This document shows, one piece after another, positions 1-6,526 of a stretch of DNA of 64,000 bases. The stretch is from the NCBI GenBank assembly GCA_025465355.1, contig JAODNN010000024.1, forward strand, positions 1 through 64,000, written 5' to 3'. A program made the translations under genes and the position numbers. The notes under the pieces are model-generated. The model saw only the letters and a program-made list of their open reading frames with translations, did not search any database and was not told where the DNA came from. Source of the stretch: Blastococcus sp. (lineage in GTDB: Bacteria > Actinomycetota > Actinomycetes > Mycobacteriales > Geodermatophilaceae). Position 1 is the first letter of the stretch; each line of letters begins with the position of its first letter.

Positions 1-154
1 CGGTCTCGACCATCTGCGTGGCCGCCTTCAACTTGACCGACCCCGCGAAGTTGAAGCCCTCACACTTGAGGAACAGCGACCGCCCGAAGATGGCGCGCAG
101 ATCGACGTACAGATCCTCTTCGTTGAACTCCTGAGGAACGGAGATGACGGGCAC
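1..154 (-). CDS. PLP-dependent cysteine-synthase/SbnA-like enzyme, N-terminal 51 codons only
   Basis: The gene runs off the left edge, so only its N-terminus is seen. Reading from a GTG at 154 gives VPVISVPQEFNEEDLY, followed by a segment with LFLKCEGFNFAGSVKLKAA. The GSVKLKAA stretch is the PLP-lysine region of the cysteine synthase fold, and the FNFAGS form resembles SbnA-type 2,3-diaminopropionate enzymes more than CysK. A purine-rich ribosome site (AAGGGGG) lies just before the GTG. It is transcribed away from the lasso cluster, so no functional link is implied. The family call is firm; the exact substrate (O-phosphoserine, O-acetylserine or other) cannot be judged from this fragment. Confidence 0.7.
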   Translation of the reverse strand, partial: MPVISVPQEFNEEDLYVDLRAIFGRSLFLKCEGFNFAGSVKLKAATQMVET

Positions 155-300
155 GTCGGCCCCCTTACTGTGTCGGCACCGTGATGCGGCGGGGTATGTC
201 GCTCAAGCGGGATGCGCTTCCTCGCACAGAAAGACTGCTGTGCAGAGCCCGGGAGGTCGATCGGGCTCTCCCTAGTAGCGGCGGCCTCTTCCCTAGACCT

Positions 301-324
301 CCGGGTGGGGAGAACCCCACCCGG
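301..324. terminator. Perfect GC-rich hairpin between the SbnA-like gene and the lasso cluster
   Basis: A 10-bp perfect stem (CCGGGTGGGG / CCCCACCCGG) closes on the four-base loop AGAA. There is no T-tract on either strand. It could be an actinobacterial-style terminator or part of a leader of the lasso operon. The rest of 155-855 holds no convincing large gene: it contains this hairpin, a possible small ORF at 575 and a second hairpin at 762. Confidence 0.45.
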
Positions 325-574
325 GAATGCCCACCGTCGAGGCGGGATGCTCGCTGGGGCGATCGGGTATGAATCGGCGGAACCTCACCGGGTGCCCCTG
401 CGACCACCGTTCACGGCTCTGCCCCGACAGACCAGAACCCGGCGAGAGCGCTGCGGTGCGACGAGGCTCTCCGCTGGTCAGCGCCGACCCACCAGAGCAA
501 CTGCGGCGTGCCGTCACCCCGCCCGACCGACCGGCCCCAACCCGAGCCGGTCAGCCGCGCCCCAGGAGAGACGC

Positions 575-757
575 GTGAACACGCCGGCCCACAGCCCCGC
601 CGACGATCTCCTGTCCGGCCTCGCCCAGGCACGTGTCGACGTCATCGCCGCCCAGCTCGCACAGCAGGCCGTGGGGCGTGACTCTTCCCGGAAAGGGGGG
701 TCTCCCCCACCTCCTCGTAGGGGCCGCCCTCTTCCATGCGCGCCCTGCCCGTCGTGA
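575..757 (+). CDS. Possible small ORF or decayed gene start, 60 aa, unassigned
   Basis: A GTG at 575 follows a good ribosome site (CCAGGAGAG, five bases away). The first ~36 codons (VNTPAHSPADDLLSGLAQAR and onward) have the strong third-position G/C bias of real genes here and predict an amphipathic helix. The bias then collapses into a proline/arginine-rich tail, as expected after a frameshift or for read-through into non-coding sequence. It may be the truncated start of a lost gene or a short peptide gene ahead of the lasso operon. No family is recognised. Confidence 0.22.
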   Translation: MNTPAHSPADDLLSGLAQARVDVIAAQLAQQAVGRDSSRKGGSPPPPRRGRPLPCAPCPS

Positions 758-761
758 CGAT

Positions 762-791
762 TGTGGACATCCCTGGATTCAGGAATCCACA
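762..791 (+). promoter_or_regulatory. Hairpin in the leader of the lasso precursor gene
   Basis: TGTGGA at 762-767 pairs with TCCACA at 786-791, and an inner CCTG/CAGG pairing encloses GATT. It lies 65 bases before the precursor start codon. It may shape the mRNA leader; no known riboswitch class is recognised. Confidence 0.3.
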
Positions 792-855
792 TCGCGGAAG
801 GCTCGCAGCCTCATCGGCTGGGCTGGCCGACCGTCACCTGCTCGGGAGGCCCCCC

Positions 856-1056
856 ATGCCCGCCAGCGAGTTCCGTCGGAACAACGGCCCTGACGGGTCG
901 GCTGCTCACGAAGAGGCCATCGCTTGTGACGCTCTCGAGCAGCGGGAGTACTCCCGACCGCGGGCCTTCTTCGTCGGTCCCGCCACGAGGCTGGTCCGCG
1001 GGGGCTTGTTCGGCAAGGCCAGTGACGGCTACACCGGCTACTACATGGAGCCCTGA
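856..1056 (+). CDS. Lasso peptide precursor (A protein), 66 aa
   Basis: The ATG at 856 follows GGGAGG. The C-terminal half carries the lasso leader pattern Tyr-x2-Pro-x5-Gly (Y32, P35, G41), the element bound by the RRE domain of B proteins. Spacing from that pattern puts the core at residue 49: GGLFGKASDGYTGYYMEP, 18 residues, with Gly1 and Asp9 placed for a nine-residue macrolactam ring and a tail of nine residues. The usual Thr two residues before the cut is Val here (leader ends ...RLVR). A cut one residue later would give a Gly1-Asp8 ring, so that is the main alternative. Position directly before B and C supports the call. No Cys is in the core, so a class II (disulfide-free) lasso is expected. 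Confidence 0.82.
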   Translation: MPASEFRRNNGPDGSAAHEEAIACDALEQREYSRPRAFFVGPATRLVRGGLFGKASDGYTGYYMEP

Positions 1057-1759
1057 GGCTGCCGGCGCGACCATCCGCCTTCGCCCTGACGTTCTCCTGG
1101 TCCGGGCGCCGGACGGGAGCGGAAGGCTCCTCGACCTCGCAGGCTCGTTCTATGCGCTTGACCAGATCGCGACGGAGCTGCTCGTCGACCTGGGCCGCCG
1201 AGGTCGGACCGAGACGGTGCGGGCCGCGGCGTGGCGCTACGGGATGTCCCAGCGGCGGCTCGCGGCGGATCTCGACGCCTTGCTCTCGGACCTGCCCTCC
1301 GGCATCGGAACCCAGGAGGAGGAACGGCGAGGGAGGCGGGTGGACCTGCTCGTCGTTGCGGTGCTGTCCGTTCTGCGCCGGGTAGCGCATCCGCAACTGA
1401 GGGCATGGGTGCTGTTGGCGGCTGCACGAGCCTGCTTCGCCACGGTGGGCTGGTCCCGCACGCTCCGCTGGTGGACGTCGTTGCCGACCCGGGGCCGCCC
1501 GGTCGAATCGTCCGCGGCCGAGATCGACGTACGGGTGCGCCGCCACGCCACGGGCAGCGTTCTGGGGCACACGTGCAAGGAACGGGCCGTGGTCTGCCTG
1601 GCGGAGGCACGGACGGCGGGGCTGGGGGCGGCTGTGGTGCTCGGACTCAGCTTCTACCCGTTGGCCACCCACTGCTGGTGCGTCCTCGACAGCGGCGTCA
1701 TCGTCGGCGACTACCCCGACGTGTGTGCCGCGTTCCAGGCCGTAGCCCTCCACCGATGA
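1022..1759 (+). CDS. Lasso peptide B protein: fused RRE and transglutaminase-like leader protease
   Basis: From the GTG at 1022 this encodes 245 aa and overlaps the precursor by 35 bases. Residues ~17-95 look like the PqqD-like RRE domain (IRLRPDVLLVRAPDGSGRLL...), which binds the leader. Residues ~105-245 are the B2 transglutaminase-like protease: C185 in GHTCKERAV, H217 in ATHCWCV and D230 in VIVGDYPD form the expected Cys-His-Asp triad. Many actinobacterial clusters split these into B1 and B2; here they are one chain. Its job is to remove the leader from the precursor before cyclisation. The start is uncertain because no strong ribosome site is visible, but the RRE begins soon after this GTG. 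Confidence 0.85.
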   Translation: MTATPATTWSPEAAGATIRLRPDVLLVRAPDGSGRLLDLAGSFYALDQIATELLVDLGRRGRTETVRAAAWRYGMSQRRLAADLDALLSDLPSGIGTQEEERRGRRVDLLVVAVLSVLRRVAHPQLRAWVLLAAARACFATVGWSRTLRWWTSLPTRGRPVESSAAEIDVRVRRHATGSVLGHTCKERAVVCLAEARTAGLGAAVVLGLSFYPLATHCWCVLDSGVIVGDYPDVCAAFQAVALHR

Positions 1760-3510
1760 GCGGCGGCCTGCTCGTCGCCACGATCGGGCCGACCGGCGCC
1801 GCTCTGACGGCGACGGGCAGGCTCGCTACGAGTTCTCGCGCCGGCGGAGTGACGGTGGTGTTGCTGGGTGAGCTGCACTACCCGGCGGACCTGCACACGG
1901 GTCCGGGGCAACCCGACGACGCCGAGCGGATCGCTCGCGTCTACCGCCGTGGCGGTCGCACCGGCCTCGCGGCTCTGGAGGGCGACTTCGCCTTCCTGCT
2001 GTACGACCAGCGGGCCGATCGAGTTCTCGCGGTACGTGATCCCATGGGGGCGTATCCGCTCTATCACGAGCGTCTCGGCGAGCAGATCGTCATCACGAGC
2101 GACCTCGCGGCGCTTCACCGCAAGCGGGGTCGGCACGCGGCCCTGGACTTCGACCATCTCGCCGAGTACCTCGCCGGGCAGTCACCTGTCAACGAGCCGG
2201 CGGGAACGAGCACGCCGTTTCGTGGCGTCGAGCGGGTCCCGGCCGGAGCGTCCCTCGAGATCGAGATCCCTGGTTCGAGGGCGACTGTGCGTGCTCTGTT
2301 CGCCCCGCTGGAGCTCACCACCGGTCGAAGCGACACGCTGTCCGATGCCGCGGCCGACTACCGCGAGGTGCTCGACGCCGCGGTGAGACAACGCGCGGTC
2401 GGCAGCGTCGCGTGTCACGTTTCCGGCGGCCTCGACTCATCTGCCGTACTGCGCAGCGCGGCCGACGCCGCCGCGCACGGCCGGTGCACGCTGGTGGCGG
2501 GGGTCTCCGTCGTGTACCGGGAGCTGAGTCAGCTCGCGCGCGAGACCCCCTACGTCGACCACGCGCTCGGTATCGCGCCCGGCCTTCCGTCCGTGCGACT
2601 CGACGGCGACGATCTGCTGGACTTCGACGTCTTCGCCGACCCGCCCGAGCACGGCGAGCCGTATCCCGGGCTGTGGCGCGTCGGCATGGACCGGGCATTG
2701 ACCCTTGCGGCGTTCGAGGCCGGTGCAGAGCGGGTCCTCACGGGCATCGGGGCCGACGAGGTGCTCGATACGCAGCCCTTCCACCTGGCAGACGACGTCC
2801 GTAGGTGGCGGCTGGCGAGGGCGTGGCGGGAGGCGCGCCGCTGGGCGGCGGCCGACAACACCGACCCGTGGACGGTGCTGCGGCCCTTCGGTCTCGCCCC
2901 CGTGCTCGCCGCTCGGGGGCACCGCGTACCCGATGTCCCCGCGTGGATCCGACCGGAGTTCGCACAGCGCACGGCCCTCGCGGACCGCATTGCGCAGCGA
3001 GCAGCGTCCGGCTCGACGGCAGGCCCGATGGCCGCTGTGGGGGTTGCCCTGGCCGGCATTCGCGGCCGGATCGGCGACCCGGTTCGGTGGGCGGTGGCCC
3101 ACCCTGTCGGTTTGATCGTCTCGCACCCCTTCCTCGACCGGCGAGTCCTGCGAGCAGGGTTGAGGGTCGTGGCGAACATCCGGCCGGACCCGGCAACGAG
3201 CAAGCCGCTGCTACGCGCCGCGATGCGCGGCGTGTTGCCCGAGCCGATCCTGACGCGCCGGCGCAAAGGGCATTTCAACGAGGTCTACTACCGCGGGCTG
3301 CTGCGGAATCGGGACCAGCTGGTGGAACTGGTCCGCCATCCCGCGGTCGCCGACCTGGGGATCCTGGACGCCGAGACCATGGCTGCCACCCTCGGTCGTG
3401 GTGCTGTCGGGGGCCTCGGCGTCACGGTCGTGCATCCGCTCAACCTCGCGCTGACCCTGGCGCGGTGGCTGCTCCAGGAGGCAGGCCGTCATCGAGCGTC
3501 ATCACCGTGA
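1756..3510 (+). CDS. Lasso cyclase (C protein), asparagine-synthetase-like
   Basis: The ATG overlaps the stop of B (ATGA), showing translational coupling. The 584-aa product has an N-terminal Ntn/glutamine-amidotransferase-like half (ALEGDFAFLLYD, VRDPMGAYPLYH) without a catalytic N-terminal Cys, then the ATP-pyrophosphatase half with the PP-loop SGGLDSSAVL and GIGADEVLD. Lasso cyclases adenylate the Asp/Glu side chain of the core so that the N-terminal amine can attack it. Length and order (A-B-C) fit the family. No dedicated ABC exporter gene follows, so export of the product must use a pump encoded elsewhere or none. Confidence 0.88.
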   Translation: MSGGLLVATIGPTGAALTATGRLATSSRAGGVTVVLLGELHYPADLHTGPGQPDDAERIARVYRRGGRTGLAALEGDFAFLLYDQRADRVLAVRDPMGAYPLYHERLGEQIVITSDLAALHRKRGRHAALDFDHLAEYLAGQSPVNEPAGTSTPFRGVERVPAGASLEIEIPGSRATVRALFAPLELTTGRSDTLSDAAADYREVLDAAVRQRAVGSVACHVSGGLDSSAVLRSAADAAAHGRCTLVAGVSVVYRELSQLARETPYVDHALGIAPGLPSVRLDGDDLLDFDVFADPPEHGEPYPGLWRVGMDRALTLAAFEAGAERVLTGIGADEVLDTQPFHLADDVRRWRLARAWREARRWAAADNTDPWTVLRPFGLAPVLAARGHRVPDVPAWIRPEFAQRTALADRIAQRAASGSTAGPMAAVGVALAGIRGRIGDPVRWAVAHPVGLIVSHPFLDRRVLRAGLRVVANIRPDPATSKPLLRAAMRGVLPEPILTRRRKGHFNEVYYRGLLRNRDQLVELVRHPAVADLGILDAETMAATLGRGAVGGLGVTVVHPLNLALTLARWLLQEAGRHRASSP

Positions 3511-3580
3511 CACGAACGCCGTCCGTGACCACGGACGCGACGAACGTCGTCCCGAGATCGACCCCGAGGCAGTAGCCGAA
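3482..3580 (-). pseudogene. Decayed N-terminal fragment of an Hsp70/actin-family protein
   Basis: On the minus strand, 33 codons read FGYCLGVDLGTTFVASVV followed by TDGVRVTVMTL. This is the start of an Hsp70-like ATPase, with the phosphate-1 loop LGVDLGTT. No ATG or GTG begins it, although an AAGGGG ribosome-site-like string sits just ahead. Downstream the frame runs into the antisense of the cyclase 3' end and stops. It is therefore a remnant whose body was lost, probably when the lasso cluster or its neighbour was joined here. Confidence 0.55.
3520..3537 (+). terminator. Hairpin just after the lasso cyclase gene
   Basis: CGTCCGT and ACGGACG form a 7-bp stem with loop GACC, ten bases after the cyclase stop codon. 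There is no T-tract. It lies inside the Hsp70 remnant, so it may be incidental. Confidence 0.35.
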
Positions 3581-3736
3581 GCGCCCCTTCAGAGAACCTC
3601 CCGGCACGCTGGAGTCGTTCTCCGACGCCGCCGGCGCTTGGCCGGGCGATTTGTCAATGGGTGGACCTTGGGGTCAACCCCACACCGGGGTAGGGCGGGC
3701 CCCCTTCCGGGCGCACCGGGCGGGCCGCACGATCTG

Positions 3737-4414
3737 ATGGTGATGTGCACGCCTGCCCAGTGGCCGGACGCCCCCGGTGCCGCGGCCCGGGAGCAGGCTG
3801 CCGCGAACGCACCGACGCCACAACCGGCCGACCTCGGACCGGTCGGCCTCCGACAGGCCGAGCACGACCGGTGGCTGCGCCGGCAGCGCTTGCAGCGCCG
3901 GCTGCACGACGGCGCATCGCTGCAGATCTCCGCACTCGTGCCGCAGCTCGGCGTGGTCCGCAAGCGGCTGTCGGACGACGAGTACGACCTCCGACTCTCG
4001 ATCGACGACCTGCAGGACCAACTGCACGCGGTGCTGCAAGAACTGCGGGAGATCGCGAGGGAGATCTATCCACCGTTGCTGGACCAGGCGGGCCTGGGTC
4101 CGGCGCTGTGCGAGTTCGCGAACCACGTCGCCGTCCCGTTGCACGTCGTGGCGCCGGCGGAGCGCTTCTGCCTGGCAGTCGAGGGTGCCGCCTACTTCGC
4201 CATCACCGACTGCCTCGCCCTGCTCGATGCCCGGGGGCCGCCTGCCGAGGTGGTGCTGCGGCGTGACGGGGAGGTGCTCGACATCGTCCTGGACGGCGTG
4301 CCGGCTCGGCACGCAGTCGAGATTCTGAACCATGTGCGGGGGGTGGGCGGACAGGTCGACGTCGTGGAGGCGTCAGGCTCGGGGCGGATCCAGGTGAGGA
4401 TCCCGTGCGAGTAG
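3737..4414 (+). CDS. Histidine-kinase-like protein with degenerate ATPase domain, soluble
   Basis: This 225-aa soluble protein has a NarL-group dimerisation/phospho-acceptor segment (RRLHDGASLQISALVPQL, H57) but a worn ATPase domain. The N-box position reads AYFAITDCLALL with no Asn, and the G1-box position reads LDGVPARHA rather than the usual DDG-G. Only a G2-like GSGRIQVRIP end remains. It has no membrane segment. It overlaps the response regulator gene by ten bases, so the two are co-translated. It is more likely a docking or phosphatase-type partner than an active kinase. The start could also be the ATG at 3743; the ribosome site is weak. Confidence 0.65.
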   Translation: MVMCTPAQWPDAPGAAAREQAAANAPTPQPADLGPVGLRQAEHDRWLRRQRLQRRLHDGASLQISALVPQLGVVRKRLSDDEYDLRLSIDDLQDQLHAVLQELREIAREIYPPLLDQAGLGPALCEFANHVAVPLHVVAPAERFCLAVEGAAYFAITDCLALLDARGPPAEVVLRRDGEVLDIVLDGVPARHAVEILNHVRGVGGQVDVVEASGSGRIQVRIPCE

Positions 4415-5070
4415 CCCTGGCAGAGGATGGCGCCCTGTTCCGTGAGGGGCTGCTCATGCTGCTGGAGGCGGCGGGCCACGAGGTCATCGGTTCCACCGCC
4501 GACGGGAACGCGTTGGTCGACCTGCTGGACACGGAACCGGCCGACGTGGCCATCCTGGACATCCGGATGCCCCCGGGGCCCGACGGCGGCCTCGTGACCG
4601 CGGAACGGCTCCGGACGCTGCACGCCGACATGGGGCTCCTGTTCCTGTCCCACTACGCCGAGTCCCACTACCTGATGCGGATCCTGCAGATCGGTACCGA
4701 ATCCATCGGCTACCGGCTCAAGGAGAAGGTCGGCAGCGTCGACGTCCTGAGCGACACGCTCGCCCGCATCCAGGCCGGCGAGATCGTGATCGAGCCGGTC
4801 CTGGCCAAACGCCTGATCGAACGCCCCCGCGGGGAGAAGAAGGGAGCCATCGAGTCACTGTCGCCGCGAGAACTCGATGTCCTGCGGCTGATGGCTGAGG
4901 GCCGGTCGAACAACGGAATCGCGGCACAGCTGTTCGTCACGCCCAAGGCGGTCGAGAAGCACATCGCCGGCATCTTCGGCAAGCTCCAGTTGGCCGAGGA
5001 CGCTACCGAGCACCACCGGCGCGTCCTGGCGGTCCTGACCTACCTGCGGGCACAGCGCGACGAGGACTGA
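4405..5070 (+). CDS. NarL/LuxR-type response regulator
   Basis: The 221-aa protein has a receiver domain with D52 in ADVAILDIRMPP as the phosphorylation site and a C-terminal LuxR helix-turn-helix (LSPRELDVLRLMAEGRSNNG, then PKAVEKHIAGIFGKL). It is the only regulator in a block with three kinase-like genes, so it is the probable output of all of them. The GTG start lies within the end of the preceding gene. Targets are unknown. The nearest candidates are the adjacent lasso cluster and the polyol operon, but nothing in the sequence links them. Confidence 0.9.
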   Translation: MRVALAEDGALFREGLLMLLEAAGHEVIGSTADGNALVDLLDTEPADVAILDIRMPPGPDGGLVTAERLRTLHADMGLLFLSHYAESHYLMRILQIGTESIGYRLKEKVGSVDVLSDTLARIQAGEIVIEPVLAKRLIERPRGEKKGAIESLSPRELDVLRLMAEGRSNNGIAAQLFVTPKAVEKHIAGIFGKLQLAEDATEHHRRVLAVLTYLRAQRDED

Positions 5071-5087
5071 CCCTGGACGCAGAGGGG

Positions 5088-5116
5088 TTGGCCGGGCCTG
5101 CGCCTCCGCCTAGCGT
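5088..5116 (+). promoter_or_regulatory. Putative promoter for the two membrane kinase genes
   Basis: TTGGCC at 5088-5093 and TAGCGT at 5111-5116 are 17 bases apart, a good actinobacterial sigma-70-type pair (TANNNT -10). It lies 52 bases ahead of the start codon at 5168. Confidence 0.4.
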
Positions 5117-5167
5117 GGGCAGACACGGCCCGGCCGGCATGCGCCGGGCGTGGGTCGGTGGTGAGAA

Positions 5168-6526
5168 ATGGCCCGGGTCAGCCTGACACTGATGCTCCGC
5201 GGACTGCTGGTCGCCGGTGGCGTGGCCGCGGTGCTCGTCGTGGTCGTCCAAGGCGGCTCTGCGCTGATCGCGCCGAGGCAGCTGCGGGTGATGCTGCCGT
5301 TCCTCGCGGTCGCGCTCGCGACGATCGCGCTCTTTCTGGCGTGGCCCTTCCTCGAGCGCACGGTCGGCCGCGTGACCGGCCGCGGCCTGGCGAGCCCGTA
5401 CTCGGCCCTGGCCGAGGCGGCCCGGCGCATTCAGGCCGGCTCCCTCGAGCAGGTCCTCCCCGGCCTGGCGCAGGTGCTGGCCGAAGGCACCGCCGCCGTC
5501 CGTGCCGCGGTCTGGTTGGCCGTCGGGGACCGGTTGGTGGAGGCAGCCCACTACCCACCGGACGTCGGGGGCGCGCCCCCACCCGGGCGGACCCTGCCAG
5601 GGCTCGCGGCCCTCCTCGCGGAGCCGGGCATCGACCATGTCGTGCCAGTGCTCGACGGTGGGGTGCTCCGGGCTGCTCTGACAGTCACCAAATCCGGGGC
5701 TGTCACCGTCGCCGACCGGCAACTGCTCCACGACGTCGCCAACGGCGCGGCGCTGCCGCTTCGCGTGGTGGCGCTCAACGCCGAGCTCAGCGAGCGCGTC
5801 CGGCGGGCCGCCGAGCTCGCCGAGGAGCTCCGCGCGTCGCGCCGGCGCATGACCTCGGCGCGGAACACGGCGCGCCGGCGACTGGTCGCGGAGCTCTCAC
5901 ACGCCACGGGGGACGGCCTGGTCCTGCTGCGGGCTGAGGTGACGGCGACCCGCGCCCGCCTGGCCGGCACGCCCGACGACCTGACGCCGGTCCGTGAGGC
6001 GCTCGCCCGCACGCGGGCCCGGCTGGACGACCTGCTCGACCGGTTCCGCACCGTGGCCAGGGGCGTGTACCCCTCCGTGCTCCGCGACCGCGGGCCGGCC
6101 GCCGCGCTGGACGAGGTGGCGGCCGACCTGCCCCGGCGGGTCCGGTTCCACGCGGACCCGGGATCGCGCGTGGGGTGGGAGCTGGAGTCCAGCCTGTACT
6201 ACGCCGCCGCCTCGGGGCTCCGCGAGCTGGCCGGACGACCCGCCGAACAAGAGCTGAGCCTGCGTCTCGAGCACGGCCTCGGCCGGATCAGCCTGGTTCT
6301 CGAAGATCCCCTGCCACCGGTGGGTCCCGAACGTCTGGAGGCGGCGCTCGCTGACGACGCCGACCGCCTGGCGGCACTCGGTGGCGGCCTGCAGATCACC
6401 GGAACCGGGGGCGTGCCGCGCAGTACCCGGCGCGACAGTCCTCCCGTCGTCATCCGCGCCTGGGTGCCCGACCGGGTGGAGCCGGTCGTGGAGAGCGCCG
6501 TCGAGGCGGAGATCGCGGTCCGGTGA
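5168..6526 (+). CDS. Membrane histidine-kinase-like protein with degenerate catalytic motifs
   Basis: The 452-aa protein starts with two hydrophobic helices (about residues 9-30 and 40-58), then a GAF-like middle, a coiled stretch (SERVRRAAELAEELRASRRR), and a His-containing helix where the usual LHDGAQ reads LSHATGDGLVLL. The ATPase part lacks both the N-box Asn (SSLYYAAASGLRELAG) and the G1 box (VLEDPLPPVGPE), so ATP binding looks lost. The next gene starts inside its stop codon (GTGA), which suggests that this protein and the intact kinase are made in equal amounts and may pair. Exact ligand and role are unknown. Confidence 0.6.
   Translation: MARVSLTLMLRGLLVAGGVAAVLVVVVQGGSALIAPRQLRVMLPFLAVALATIALFLAWPFLERTVGRVTGRGLASPYSALAEAARRIQAGSLEQVLPGLAQVLAEGTAAVRAAVWLAVGDRLVEAAHYPPDVGGAPPPGRTLPGLAALLAEPGIDHVVPVLDGGVLRAALTVTKSGAVTVADRQLLHDVANGAALPLRVVALNAELSERVRRAAELAEELRASRRRMTSARNTARRRLVAELSHATGDGLVLLRAEVTATRARLAGTPDDLTPVREALARTRARLDDLLDRFRTVARGVYPSVLRDRGPAAALDEVAADLPRRVRFHADPGSRVGWELESSLYYAAASGLRELAGRPAEQELSLRLEHGLGRISLVLEDPLPPVGPERLEAALADDADRLAALGGGLQITGTGGVPRSTRRDSPPVVIRAWVPDRVEPVVESAVEAEIAVR

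Noticed and set aside
736-855. A longer N-terminus for the lasso precursor starting at 736
   Set aside because: The extra 40 residues have no leader-like features and the hairpin at 762 lies in them; the ATG at 856 has a much better ribosome site.
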